Program-made: the position numbers and the translations under genes
Shown here: piece by piece, positions 1 through 12,911 of the stretch
Layout: every line of letters starts with the position of its first letter
Position numbering within the stretch: position 1 is the stretch's first letter
From: Dioscorea cayenensis subsp. rotundata
Taxonomy: Eukaryota > Streptophyta > Magnoliopsida > Dioscoreales > Dioscoreaceae
Length of the DNA stretch: 64,000 nucleotides
NCBI RefSeq assembly: GCF_009730915.1
Contig: NC_052486.1
Coordinates: 22,039,589 to 22,103,588 of the forward strand
Direction: 5' to 3'
Notes under the pieces: model-generated
Databases searched by the model: none
What the model was told of the DNA's origin: nothing
The model's input: the letters and a program-made list of their open reading frames with translations, nothing else

Positions 1-3000
1 ATAGTCAGCACATTGGATAGCTGAAAACCTGCAAAATAATAAGCTTTGTCAGAACGTAGAACTAATTAATCGAGCTGCATTTTAATTTTCGTATGAGCAA
101 TGTGTTTCAGTATTTGATGACATGCGTCCGCAGCAGCTATGAAAGATCATCATTGTTCTCGACCACGAAAAATTTTCAATATTATCATCTTGTAAGCATA
201 TTTAGCATGCAAGTAAGTTTAGACCATTTAGTACATCTGTTTGAAGAAACATCTACAAGATAAAAACAAGATGAACTAAGGTGCATGATTTCAGCTGTGC
301 CTATTCATTGAATACTCAAGTCAATATCATGTTAAGTGAATTTATGTGGATCTCACTCAAGATATGATGATGGAAAGCAGTTTCATAAATGAAGACCGGA
401 GGAAGCCAGGGCGGAGGAATAATACCTTGGAGGATTTTCCTTGCTGCAACAACTCTCCAAACACTCAATCATGCAAGCAGGGTCTCCGTCTAGGAAGAAA
501 GCAACCTAAAAACATAGATGTATCAAAGATAGAGTTTGAGGTATAGATATTAGTAATCGTTGCTGAGTTAAGTGCACATTGGCTCAACATTTTTGTTAAG
601 TATTGAGTATAAGTTGTTGTTGTCAATCCACTTCTATTTTAAGTGACAAAAGGAGAGATATTTGGGACTACAAAAGAAAACTGGTCGATCTTACAGAGTA
701 GCGCTCTTGTTCAGTTGTCAAGACTCTGTGCAATGTTGATCTGTAGAATCATGTAATTGACAATACAGAATAAGCATGGAAGTCAGTAAAGTGCAAACAG
801 CAGAAAACCATATTAATCAAGTACCCATTGAAATTTGTATACGATCAAAATCTATATTACCGGAATAAGCAATTAGTCCACCTCTCCAACATGTCCCCAA
901 CATTAACAACCAAAGCCCTGCAATGAAAATGACTTTGCTGTAATCAATGACTTAATACCCACAAGCACAAAACACAAAAAAAAAATATGCATCCACCAAC
1001 ATCAGTCTACTGGCATGTGTAATGGCAAAAACATAGACACACATATTCATGTTTACCTTTATTGGTGTAATGTTTGTTTCTACAAATTTGTATTGATATC
1101 ACCATACAGCTAATTGGCTATCAAAAACTGAAAGTCTTGCATGATATTAAGCGAAGAAATACCACAATCATTCACTCCGCATAAAAGCAATAAAATAAAA
1201 TAAAAGTGAACTTAAAGAAACACCAATACAATTTCTGAGCAGCAACGAAAATTTCGTTCTGCTTGTTTGATGTTTACCCATGAACATGAGGTACATCTTC
1301 CCATAGCTGAGGGCTACTGTCCTTATCCCTGCAAATCTGTAAAGTTAAGAATATGTAAAATATCTGAAGTTCTGGTAGCAGGATTATACGATTTGTCGAC
1401 TGATAACAGATGCGATATATTCAGAGATATACCTGAAGACCACGGACGCCATCAGTTAATAGAAGTGTAACCATTCCAAAGTCTGAATGGGCAGACACAC
1501 CTAACCTCCCACAACTCTCTTCAAAACATTTTGCCTAAATAAAAAATTCAAATTTTAATATGGACTAATAATACCTTCATAAAATGCTCCTTGCTGAAGC
1601 AAAAACCTAGAATGTAAAGAATTTGAGCCAGTGGAGAAGAACCCAGAACATAAAAGTAGAAAACAAGGATACTGTTTCCACACATAAAGCATTTGGATTG
1701 CAGGCAGTATGGTTATATTACTGCTTAGCAAGTTGCCATGACAACTCTTAAAATAGACAATTTCCAATTAAAAAAAAAAAAACGCAAGGCTAGCTGACTA
1801 ATTATCACAAAGACTCTTCTGATTGCACTTATCGTAGAGGCAAAGCATGGCTTTCATTCTAAAATGGAAATCATTAGAATTGACAAGCTCTAGTGAGCTG
1901 AGTTGCTACTTTGAAAGTAACACAGGGTGTTTCATATATATATATATGACAATGTGGAGAAGCCTCCACAGTCCACACACCCACGCACTACTTATGCCTC
2001 AACCATATATTGAAAGGAGTCAAATCCTCGACCTCTCATATGGGAGTTGAATGTTGTAACCGCCTTTGCGACGGTGGCATAACATAGGGTTGATATCGTC
2101 ACAAAAACATACCAACGGTGACTTAATTGTTAATGTTTATAAGCAAGAAGAAAATATCTACCTGGATAATGCAAAAGTCGAACACATGCCAAGGGTTCAT
2201 GCAGTGCTCCGATTTTCTCAAAAAAAAGATCATCAAGACCCAAAGACAATGCCATCAAGGATATTAATTTTTTGCTCACAGCCCTGAAGTCAAGAAGCAA
2301 CCAGCTTAAGTACCGTAAATTGCACCAAAGAGGCTGATATAACTAAACTACAAAAAGTGGTCTTCCTTTTCCAGACCAAAGGTAATTTTTTGGAGTCCAC
2401 AAACTGAGCAATATTACATACATATTAGTCTCCATAGTTCACTTGAAGTACCAATCTTTGTTTAGCTAGAATGTCTCAACTATATTCCAAACATCAAATT
2501 ACTCACAGATGGAGCCCAAAACAGACATCAACATCATGTCACATATTTCACATGAACAGAAACAATCTCAGGTAAGTTTGTTTTTATGAAATATGCAGAA
2601 GCAATAGTTTGTAATATAACCAGTATTTCGATATTCCTTAAACTCAAAGAAGGAAAACTCAATACAGCAAATAATCAGAGCATAGTGATTGCCAACTAAA
2701 GCAATTTCAAAACAGTGACATCACACATTTGATGAAGAATTGGAACTGCTTGTTATAACTTAAAGCCAAGAATATGCAATACATGGTGCAGATAAAGAAA
2801 AACACAGAAGAGGTCTCTGATTGAAGTATCTCCATATTTAAGATCAACATGAAAAGTCAGTAAAAGTAATCTCAGTAAATAACAACATACTTGAATGACA
2901 AACAAAACATGTAAAATGGAAAGAAATGATCACTTAAAAATTCAAATGAAAATGCGTTCCAAAACAAGAAGAACTTACAGCATTTTTTCATAATAAGATT

Positions 3001-5548
3001 CCATCATGGCTTTCCAACATGGCAAAAGTTCTAAAATTACACAGAAAAAAAAATTCCAATTAAACAAAGGCAAACAGTTTAACTGTATGTATTCCAAGGT
3101 AATGTAAAAAAGTGAGCATAAGAAAGAAAATGTACCTTCTGGAGGCCATTGATTTGCATCGAACTGTGAATGGCTGATTTTGGAGGAACTGATGTAATAA
3201 ACCCTCACGTACGTCGCCCCTAAATGTCAATAAAAACAAAATTAAAACAACAAACATGATGCAGGCCAAACTTTGTCCCACATCTTGTGGGAGAGTCAGG
3301 GGCCATGTGCATATATGAGTTGGGCAACCCATCTAATCAGGCTGATCTTTTGGGATGTGAATCCGACCATGTGTGCAATCCGAACCCACTATCACCGGGG
3401 TGGACCAGGCTTGGTGCATGTTAAGGAGCATCTATTTGAGATGTTTGTTTATCTTTTTTTACATGTTACTAAACTCGTGATGAAAGGATATGTTTAATAT
3501 TTATGAGCAAAACTCAACAAAGTAAAAATGTAATAAAAGAAAATTGTAACAATATAAAATTTACAAAAAGCTCTTATTTACAATCTAAAAGAAATGAATA
3601 TTATATTAATTTTAAGTAAAATGTAATAAAAGAAAATTATAACAATATGAAATTTACAAAAGCTCTAATCTACAATCAAAAGAAATGAATATTATATTAA
3701 TTTTGAGCAAAAAAAAAAGGCATGAAAAACTATTATAGAGGATCAAAATAAAAATTTGAAAAGTTAGTTACAGAAGATATGACTGATTAAGTATTAAAAT
3801 AAAAATATTTAATGCCTTACCGTATTATTTTAAATTTTAAAAGTTAACTATGATTAAGTAATGTTGACTAAATATTAAATTAAAATATTTTTGTATTATA
3901 ATAATTATTTAGAGTCTTTCAAAATTTTGAGTTTTTAAAATTATTATTAAGAAATCTAAAGATGGGACTTTAAAAAAATTGGGAGGCTAAAGCAACTGCT
4001 TCATTTGCCCTTACCCTTGAGCGGACACTGAGCATGCACCAAGGGCGCAAACCACATGCATATATGAGTTGGGCAACTCTTCTTAAATCTTTCGGTGTAT
4101 GGACCTAATCATTTATGTGTTGTATATTTTAAAGATATTTCAAAAGTTTTTTTTTTATTATCAATATGTCTTAATTGATAAATTCTCTAATTGATTATAA
4201 TTTTTAATTTCATATTTGTCTTTTCGGGTATGGACCTAATCATTTATGTGTTGTATATTTTAAAGATATTTCAAAAGTTTTTTTTTATTATTATTAATAT
4301 GTTCTTAATCAATAAATTTTCTAATTGGTTATAATTTTTAATTTTATATTAATCTTTCGGGGTATGGACCTAATCATTTATCCGTTATATATTTTAAAGA
4401 CATTTTAAAAGTTTTTTTTTATTATCAATATGTTTTTAATCGATAAATTCTCTAATTGATTATAATTTTTAATTTTATATTATTTTTTTAATTGTCTAAA
4501 GGAGTTTTGATAGCTTAATTGCTCACAATATTTATTTCTATATTTAATTCTAATATTACATTAGAAATAATTCTAATGTTACATTTGGTTGGTGCCAATT
4601 TACAATTCATTATTTTATTTCAATTTTAATTGTAATTACTATCATCAATTCTACTGTGATATTTTTCAAATTATAAAATATTTATTAGTTTTAAATATTG
4701 ATATCGTTAGTTAAATATTGATATCCTAACAAACGAGAAAGATTCATTTCACTTAAATGTTTACACTTTATAAAAATGTGGGCACATAACTTTTTTTTTT
4801 TATAACACAAAAGCCACTTAACTTAACTCTGATTGCACTTGTGACCACAGTGATCAGACTGTTTCTGGTGCCACATCAGTAAATTAGTCGGAAACAGTCT
4901 TAAAACAAATCATTATGACCACAATTGCAATTGGAGCAAAGTTAAATGATTTTTGTATTATAAAGAAAAGTTTTGCGGCCACAACTTTATATAGTGCAAA
5001 AAAATTTGTGACCATCAATGAAATTAATGAGAATGTTATTCTCGGACAATTTTGTGTTTTAGGCGAATAAACTCGTAAAAACAGTGTCAACGCACATTAA
5101 ACCTAAAGAAGAAAAAATAAATTAAAATAGTGATTGATCACTGAAACCTTTAACTTTTGGTGGAGAATCTAGGGTTACAGAAGGCAGTGGATTGTAACCC
5201 CTGTTATCCTTCCTTGTTTTGAGCTTCATCTTCTGGTCGAGTGGCAACGAGAAGAACTTCTTGCTTTCATTGAACACTTGTTGGAAAAACGACTCCTCGA
5301 TTCCATGATTGACGAGGTAGAAGAAACCATAATCGACGCATGCCTGAAACCCATTGATTGATTGATTGATTGAATCTCAGAAGAACACACAATGAATGGA
5401 ATCAATAGAACAATTGAGAGATTGGGCGAGAGAGACAGAGATTTGGGAGTTGGGATTAGGGTTTATGGACCTTGCGAATGGATTTGGCGGTGGAGGCGAG
5501 ATCGGGAGAGACGAGATCGATCAGTGGGAGAGCCAGATCACCCGCCAT
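1..5548 (-). CDS. 2-oxoglutarate/Fe(II)-dependent dioxygenase, copy A (3' end cut by window)
   Basis: Soluble non-haem iron oxygenase of the plant DOXC class, closest in my memory to Arabidopsis At3g46490; the substrate is unknown. Exons on the minus strand: 5471-5548, 5148-5343, 3136-3219, 2979-3030, 2162-2283, 1433-1534, 1278-1336, 861-917, 695-740, 426-505 and 1-28 (incomplete). Exon 2 gives the DIOX_N stretch GFFYLVNHGIEESFF; exon 6 the iron ligands in AHSDFGMVTLL; exon 9 the second ligand in STLHRV and the 2OG-binding Arg in QERYS; exon 10 the Cys-rich ECLESCCSKENPPR. All exons but one match copy C in length and frame. Exon 6 is 102 bp against 101 in C because of one extra base near 1525-1530, which brings an early TGA. 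Intron 2 is swollen by a 1.9-kb insertion. Closest relative in the array is copy C. Family certain; whether it works is open, because single-base indels are common across this window. Confidence 0.85.
1928..2080 (-). mobile_element. Short SINE-like insertion in intron 5 of copy A
   Basis: A 153-bp block absent from the same intron of copies B, C and D. It is flanked by near-identical 9-bp direct repeats (AACACAGGG left, AACATAGGG right); the uninterrupted site in copy C reads AACATAGGG once. Read on the minus strand it has a B-box-like GGTCGAGGATTTGACTCC and ends in an AT-rich dinucleotide tail. This fits a short tRNA-derived SINE, but no clear A box was seen, so the class is tentative. Confidence 0.5.
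3521..3711. repeat. Two tandem copies of a ~95-bp AT-rich unit
   Basis: Each copy begins with AAGTAAAA(A)TGTAATAAAAG and ends with GAATATTATATTAATTTT; they differ by a few bases and small gaps. They lie inside the intron 2 insertion of copy A. Confidence 0.75.
4090..4482. repeat. Three tandem copies of a ~132-bp unit
   Basis: Three consecutive units start near 4090, 4222 and 4355. Each begins TTTCGG..GTATGGACCTAATC, runs through a T-tract and ends in ATAATTTTTAATTT. Differences are point changes and short gaps in T-runs. Inside the intron 2 insertion of copy A. Confidence 0.85.
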
Positions 5549-7173
5549 TTTTTTTCTTCTTTTTTTCTTTTTTAATTTGATTTTATGCATTTATCTTGTT
5601 GATCAGAAAGTAATTTTTCAAAATTTTTTTTTTTAAAAAAAAACCAAACACGGCATTAGGACGATAATATCCAATTTTTTTAAAAAAAGAAAGAAAAAAA
5701 CCAAATTACGGCATTAGATAATAATATCAATTTTTTTAATTTTCTTCGATTGTTGTTGATGTTTTTTTTTTATTATTATTTGTAAGATCGAGTATTTGCT
5801 TATTGTTTGGATTAATACAGATTTTATTTTGACTAGGGCAAAACTCGAAAAAATTTCTCCCCTCTATTAGATGCAGCCTGTTTTTTGCATGAGATCGGAT
5901 CTTGGGTGGCTCAGTTTCATCTGATTCAACAAGCGTGCCTACCCTGCCCCACTCTTTTCTTTGGCACCGCCGTAGTTTTTGCTGGAGGTTCTATTCGTGG
6001 ATGTTTCCTCCGATCTGCCTCGTGTGTTTGGCTCTCTTTGCATTTTTGCTCTTTTTTTTTTCACCTCTAGTGACATGTATTTGTCCGTTTCTCATTGTAA
6101 CATTTTGTGTTTGTTTTTGCAGAGGAGTCGATCTTCTATATTTTGTTCTCTATTTTGACGATACATTCGTGGGTTATCTATTTTTTAAATAAAAATAAAA
6201 AATAAACCAACCGAGCTTCATGAGGTCCTTAAGTAGCTTAGAAATTCTCAAAAGATCTTTTTATTTCAGGTTGGCTCAATTTTAATTTTATTAATTTGAA
6301 TCTGTGCAAAGTAAAGATAAAGCATGTTGGGATATAAATTTTATATCTATGCATTTTTTTTTTTTTGCATGTGCCCCAAACTTGTCTTGTTTATTTTATA
6401 AAGAAAAAAAAAATTGAGCCTCTAGTTTGCAATTGAATTTTACTTTTAATAATGAACAACAGTTGAAATTATATAATATATATATATATATATATATAAA
6501 ATAATAATATTACATATTATAGATGTATAACTTAAAATATAGTTGTGTTGAATTGAATCAGGCTCAATTTATACATTAGCATGAAATTAATGTTTAAAAT
6601 TATTCACATGCTACTTCCTTGGATTTTTATAACTAGAGGCTAGTTTCACTAACTCCCTAGTGACTCTCTCCATAATATCAAGCTCTCTCTTGATTTCCAA
6701 AGAGCTAGATTGACAGATATCACCAGCGCTATGCTTCACCATTAATTGCAGGAGTGATCCTTTTTTGTTTGTCTGAGTTGACCTCATGTCATCTTCTGGT
6801 AGACTTTGTCTCCTCAACAATCGTTTTTATTTTTCTCTTCATTTCTGTGCATAGACTTTAGGTGTGCATTATCTCTAGTGATGCCCTCCTAGTCTCTTCT
6901 AGTTCTTGTTTTTCAGCTTCTTTTCTGTTTGTCTCTTCTGAGTATGTTCTTTTTTGTACTTTTCTCTTCATTTTTGTTTATCTCCACTGAGTTTGTTCTT
7001 CTTTATAATGTTCTTTTTTGGTTTTTATTTAATTTTGTGATTCATCCACTTTTTTTTAAAAAAATAATAATTTTGAGTTCAGAAATCAAAATTAAGCTCT
7101 AAAAAAAATTTTGAAATTAGGAAGCAAATTTGAGTTTTTATCTAGCCAAGCTTGAGCTATTAGAAAAAATATT

Positions 7174-7522
7174 GAGTAATACTCCAAATAGTCCCTCTAT
7201 TTTTCAAAATGTACCCTTATTTTAGTTCCCTTTTGGTCCCTACTTTTCTAAAATGTACCAAATTAGTTCAAGAGCAAATGACCATCACAATCATATTTTA
7301 GAAAAGTAAGGGAACCAAAATGTGCTTGTTTGGTCCCTTACTTTTCTAAAACGTACCCTTTGATCCTCTTCCTTTTTTAAAACGTGCTTTTTTGGTCCCC
7401 TATTTTTCTAAAATATGATGGGCATGTTTTAGAAAAGTTGGGGGACCAAAATAGCACAAAAAAAAGTAGCAAATCAAACGGGCACAGTTTGAAAAATAGA
7501 GAGACTGTTTGGAGTATTACTC
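7174..7522. mobile_element. Foldback MITE-like element
   Basis: The ends are inverted repeats of more than 30 bp: the left starts GAGTAATACTCCAAATAGTC and the right is its near-perfect complement ending GGAGTATTACTC. The inside repeats the phrase GGTCCCT..ACTTTTCTAAAA in both orientations, so the whole unit can fold back on itself. No coding capacity. Target-site duplication not certain. Confidence 0.65.
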
Positions 7523-8191
7523 CAAAAAATAACTTGATCGAAGTGCTGAGATATATAGGTGATGTGTTATATATATATATATAACTTCGAAATATATCAA
7601 ATATAATTATTAAAAATAAGTTGCTTAAATTTAGTAATTATAAAATAATAATAATTATTATTATTATTATTATTATTATTATTTTGCCAATAGCTTCTTG
7701 ACCTATTGACCTAGGGTTCATGGCATAAGATGTTCGTTTTAAAAAAAAAAATATGAAATCAAACCTTAAAACCTATGCAGGATGAGGACACTAGTGCTTG
7801 TTGAGCTTTTTCGCATATTTTATCAAAAATAATTTTTTTTAATAGGTTTTGATTTTTTTTTTTATACATTTGTTTTGATAACAAAGAAGAGAATCGGTTT
7901 GATGGATTGATCAGTGATTAAATGTCTCTTTTATCTTCTAATTATTTATGATGTAGCCATATGCATATTTTAATAAAATTTTAATGCCGAAAGAAAATTA
8001 TGGAATTCTTTTTTTCAATTTATCATGCTCAAGATAAAAGTGTCACCATTCACAAGTCATGCTATATATCATGCCTCTTTTTTTTTTTTGGTTAAACCTA
8101 AAATTATTATCATTCTCCACCTACAAGGATTTAAATTACATAGAAATAAGATAGGTTTAATTGTGTACATCATTGCCTATTCTATTAATAT

Positions 8192-8263
8192 AATTACAGA
8201 AATACCCCTACATTGTTGATAATTACAGAAATACCCCTACATTGTTGATAATTACAGAAATAC
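8192..8263. repeat. Tandem repeat, ~30-bp unit, 2.3 copies
   Basis: The unit begins AATTACAGAAATACCCCTAC. The same phrase in single form lies downstream of copies C and D, so it belongs to the ancestral 3' flank of the dioxygenase gene and was multiplied here. Confidence 0.8.
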
Positions 8264-10526
8264 TTCTTTAATAAATTACAGAAATCTCACTGAACAATTT
8301 TCCTCACAAATAAAATAGTTCAAGTTTCACAAGGTGACAAATAAATACCTGCTTGTGAGCTCACACAGTTTATTCCTAATTAAACTTTATGAAGGGGGAG
8401 TTACCACAGTACATGAAAGGAGAAACAAGAACTGATGACAGACAAAGCGATGATGGTTTGGTTCTGTTTTTCCTAAGTTGTAACCTCTTCTATCTCTGCC
8501 CACCAGTGTATATTGCAGATATACGCTGTTGCAGATAATCGACACATTGGATAGCAGGAAACCTGCAAATAATAAGCCTTGTAAGAGTGTAGAACTGATT
8601 AAGTGTGCGGCATTTCAATTTTGGTATGAACAATGTGTTCAACTTGGGATTTCAATATGTGATGACATCTGTCTACAGCAGATGTAGAAAGATGAGAGAT
8701 GATCCCACGGACATGATTTTATGATAATCACAACAGAACCGAGATATGGCTCGACCTCACCCGTTCGATTACCTCAATTTAGGGACTTCTAGAGTAAAAG
8801 GCATAAATCTTTTAAAGTAATTATCAATTCATCCCTATATTATATAATAAATAAACAACAAAGTTTATAAACCCATGGCTAAGAATGAACCTCCGTGGTA
8901 GTTAGTTACTATGGAACCGAGTCGACTGGACCAAAATTCATAGAATAATCACCATTGTTTCCCTACCATGACAAGTCTTCAATATTATTATCTTGTTCAC
9001 ATATTTAGCGTGTCATTTGTAGACTATTTAGTACCGTCATTTGAAGAAACATCCACAAGATAAAACCCAGCTGAACAAAGGTGAATGCTTTTCAGCTGTG
9101 CTATTTCATATAATCCTCAATTCAATATGATGTCAAGTGAATTCATGTGGATTCCATTAAAGACATGATGATGGATACACAGTTTCACAGATAAAGACAG
9201 GAGGCAGCTGTGGGGAGGAATAATACCTTGGAGGATTTTCCTCGCTGCAACAATTCTCCAAGCACTCAACCATGCAATCAGGGTCTCCATTTAGGAAGAA
9301 GGCAACCTAACAATAGTAGAGTTGATGACAATTAGCAGCCATTGTTAAGTTGAGTACACATGGTCTCGATATTTATGTTAAATATTCAGCATTAGCTTTT
9401 GCTGCCAATTTGCTTATAATTTAAGTGACAGAAGGGAGATATTTGTTATAACAGTGAGTCTTACAGAGTAGCGCTCTTGTTCAGTTGGCAAGACTCTATG
9501 CAATGTTGATCTGCAATAGGAGTAAACATCAACAAATTTGTAGAATCATGTGATTGATGAGATGGAGTAAGCATGGAAGTCAGTTAAACACAAGCACCAG
9601 AAAACAAATATTAATCAAGTGCTCATTGAAATTGGTCTAAACAATATACAAATCTATATTACCGGAATAAGCAATTAGTCCACCTCTCCAGCAAGTCACC
9701 AACATTAACAATCAAAGCCCTGCAATGAAAATGACCATGTGGCAATCAATGATTTAATACCCACAAGCACAAAACACAGAATATGTAATGGTAAAAACAT
9801 AGATACAGATATATGTTTACCTCTATTAATTGGTGTGAAGTTCGTTTCTAAAAATAGTATTGATATGACCATGCAGCTAATTGAAAATGAAAAAAATTGA
9901 TAGTCTTGCATGATATTAAGAGAAGAAGTATCACAATCATTTACTCCATGCATGCAAGCGCACACACACAAGTTCAGCTATGAAAGAACACTGATAAACA
10001 TTTCCGCACAATAATAAAAAGCTCATGCTGCTTGGATGATTTTTACCCATGAACATGGGGTACATCTTCCCATAGCTGAGGGCGCCTATCCTTATCTCTG
10101 CAGATCTGTAAAAATTAATAATATGTAAAATATCCAAGGTCTGGTAGCAGGACTATACAAATCATCTACTAAAAAAAGATGAACATATTCAGAGTTATAC
10201 CTGAAGACCAGGGATCCCCATCAGTTAATAAAAGTGTAGCAATTCCAAAATCTGAATGGGCAGATGCACCTAACCTCCCACAACTCCCTTCAAAAGTTTT
10301 ACCTAAATAAAAACTTCAAGTCTTAAAAACTGAGTGTGATGATACCTTAATAAAATACTCCTTTCTATAGCAAAAACATAGAAGGAAAAGAATTTGAACT
10401 TGTGGAGAAGAACCCAGGACATAAAGAAGAAAACAGGGACTTTGCTTTGACACATGGAGCAATTGGATTGCAGTCAGCATCCTCATAGATCTGGGTAGCA
10501 AGTTGGAATGGATAACTCTTAATATC

Positions 10527-11014
10527 TGTTAGATTTTATATTTCAATACTAATGGGCCTTATATGGGCTCTATATGGACTTAGGAGTCTTACACCAAAAA
10601 GTCTTAAGACTTAGTGGCTCAACCCCTACACCTATATATATAAACCCATTACACTTCTATCACACTGCGCGATGTTTGTGATACTATATTTCAACACCCT
10701 CCCTCAAGTTCAACTCGATCTACATTTTACTGGGACATGCACCTACTTTGTGTCTCGGAGGTCCCACTACGCGATGAACATGTACACCACTTAGTGTCTC
10801 GGAGGTCTTTTTTAAATATATATATTGGGCTCCACTATATTCTTTGATCACCAGTATTGGATTTTTATATTTTTTAGTACTTGGTGGGCACTATGTGGGA
10901 AACTAAGTCTTACACCAAAAGTCTCAAAGACTTAGTGGCTCAACCCCTATACCTATATATAAACCCATTACACTTCTATCACACAACCGATGTGGTACTA
11001 TATTTCCAACCCAA
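10527..11014. mobile_element. TRIM-like (miniature LTR) element in intron 5 of copy B
   Basis: Two related direct repeats of about 160 bp (roughly 10527-10696 and 10857-11012) flank about 160 bp of non-coding DNA. Both share the block GTCTTACACCAAAA, ACTTAGTGGCTCAACCCCTA and AAACCCATTACACTTCTATC. The left one starts with TGTTAG as LTRs do. The same intron in copy D lacks it, so it inserted after B and D separated. It has no coding part and looks old, since the two repeats differ considerably. Class is inference. Confidence 0.4.
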
Positions 11015-12656
11015 CAAGATTTGATTTTTTAAAAAAAAACACGGCGAGCTAACTACTTATCACACAAAGATCTCTCTTAACTGCACTAATCATAGAAGCA
11101 TAGTGTGGCTTTTATTCTAGAATTGAAATCATTGGAATTGACAAAATCTACTGAGCTTTTGAAAGGGTAACAAGCATCACAAAAACATAGCATTTGTGAT
11201 TTAATTGTTAATGTTTATAAGCAAGAAAAACATCTACCTGGATAATGCAAAAGTCGAATATATGCCAAGGGTTCACGCCATGCTCCAATTTTCTCAAAGA
11301 AAAGATCATCAAGACCCAAAGACAAAGCCATCAAAGAGTTTAATTTTTTACTCACAGCCCTGAGGTCAAGAAGCAACCAGCATAAGTTTCGTAAATTGTA
11401 CCCCAAAAGTTGATACAACTACACTATGATAAGAGGCATTCCTTTTCCAGGCCAAAGTAGAAATATGAAAAGTTAACCTACAAATTAGCATCAAACAGTT
11501 TCCACACAAAGAAGTCCATAGTTCACCTAACATTCTTTGTTTAGCTAGATTACCTCAACCATATTCCAAACATCAAATTTCTCACAGATAGAGCCAAAAA
11601 TCAACAACAACCTCCTGTCACATATTTCACATGAACAAAAACAATCTCATACACATTTCTTTATATGAAATATATAGAAGCAATGGTTTGTCATATAACC
11701 AGTGTTTCACCAGTGATTCAATATTCTCTAAACTCAAAGAAGGAAAACTCAAAACAGCCAAAAATCAGAGCATTGCAACTGTCAACTAGAGTGATTAGAA
11801 AACAGTGACATCACAAGTTTGGAGAAGAATTGGAACCTCTCATTACAACTGAAGCCAAAAATACGCAATAAGTAGCACAGATACAGAAAAAAACAGAAGG
11901 GGTCTCTGATTGAAGGTCTCAGTATGTACAATCAACATGAAAAGTCAGTAAAAGTAGCCTAAATAACAGCACACTAAGATAGCAAACAAGATATGCAAAA
12001 CAGACAGTATAGCATGATTACTTCAAACAAAAATATGCTCCGGAACAAGAACTCACAGCATTTTTTCATAATAAGATTCCATTGTGGCTCTCCAACATGG
12101 CAAAAGTTCTAAAATTACACAGAAAAAAAAAATCCATTAAACAAACACAGACAATTCAATTGTATGTATTCCAAATTAATCTAAAATGTGAACATACGAA
12201 AGAAAATGTACCTTCTGGAGGCCATTGATTGGCATTGAATTGTGAATGGCTGATTTTGGCGGAAGTGATGTAGATATCCTCACTTTACATCCCCTAAATC
12301 TCAGTGGAAACAAAATTAAAATAACAAACAAAATAGCACTGAATCTGAAAAAAAAAAATTGATGATTGATCATGAGGAACTGAAACCTTTAACTTCGGAT
12401 GAAGAATCTAAGGATAAAGAAAGCAGTGGACTGTAACCCCTGTTATCTTTCCTAGTTTGGAGCTTCATCTTCTCGTCGAGCGGCAACGAGAAGAACTTCT
12501 TGCTCTCCTTGAGCACTTGCTGGAAAAACGATTCCTCGATTCCATGATTGACGAGGTAGAAGAAACCATGATCCAAGCAAGCCTGAAAGCCATTGATCGA
12601 TTGATTGAATTAAAGAAGAAAAACAATAAATTGGATCAACAGAACAATTGAGAGAT

Positions 12657-12660
<4 letters not shown>

Positions 12661-12711
<51 letters not shown>
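12661..12711. repeat. (GA)n microsatellite in intron 1 of copy B
   Basis: About 25 uninterrupted GA units. At the same place copies A, C and D have only a few GA units, so it expanded in this copy. Confidence 0.95.
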
Positions 12712-12715
<4 letters not shown>

Positions 12716-12911
12716 GATGTGGGATTTGGGATTAGGGTTTAAGGACCTTGCGAATGGATTTGGCGGTGGAGTAGCGATCGGGAGAGGTGAGATCGATCAG
12801 TGGGAGAACCAGATCACCCGCCATTTTTTCCTTTTTTTTATTTTAATTGATTTTATGCACTTATCTTGTTGATAAGGAAAGCAATTTTTTAACTTTCTTT
12901 TTTAAAAAAAC

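Larger units (their letters stand above)
3254..5125. mobile_element. 1.9-kb insertion in intron 2 of copy A, class unknown
   Basis: In copies B, C and D exons 2 and 3 are separated by roughly 85-100 bp; in copy A by about 1.9 kb. The extra DNA is very AT-rich, carries no convincing ORF and contains two sets of tandem repeats. The phrase CATATATGAGTTGGGCAAC occurs near both its left end (about 3311) and its middle (about 4059), suggesting more than one insertion. No terminal repeats were resolved. Confidence 0.5.
5549..8489. other. Spacer between copies A and B, no gene
   Basis: This holds the promoter side of copy A and the downstream side of copy B. It is AT-rich, with a (TA)n run near 6476-6500 and a (TTA)n run near 7648-7683. 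ORFs at 5885-6192 and 6611-6820 have no recognisable domain and low-complexity composition, so I do not call them. The foldback element and the 30-bp tandem repeat in this spacer are listed separately. Confidence 0.6.
8490..12824 (-). pseudogene. 2-oxoglutarate dioxygenase, copy B (interrupted)
   Basis: Same 11-exon gene as copy C: exons 12747-12824, 12387-12582, 12212-12293, 12057-12108, 11238-11359, 10201-10302, 10047-10105, 9663-9719, 9465-9510, 9227-9306 and 8490-8562 (stop TAG). The N-terminus reads MAGDLVLPLIDLTSPDR. Two frame breaks are visible. Exon 3 is 82 bp (81 in C, 84 in A), giving GTA AAG TGA at its start, and exon 6 has one extra base in GGGGATCCC, where C and D have GGGGTCC. 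Copy D shares the exon 3 lesion, so that one is inherited and not a sequencing slip. Other exons keep frame and carry the ligand and Arg motifs. An unmarked alternative splice in exon 3 cannot be ruled out. Intron 5 holds a TRIM-like insertion. Confidence 0.7.

Noticed and set aside
5885-6192. Two overlapping plus-strand ORFs rich in Phe, Leu and Cys upstream of copy A
   Set aside because: They arise from T-rich DNA; no domain and no splice or start context that convinces.
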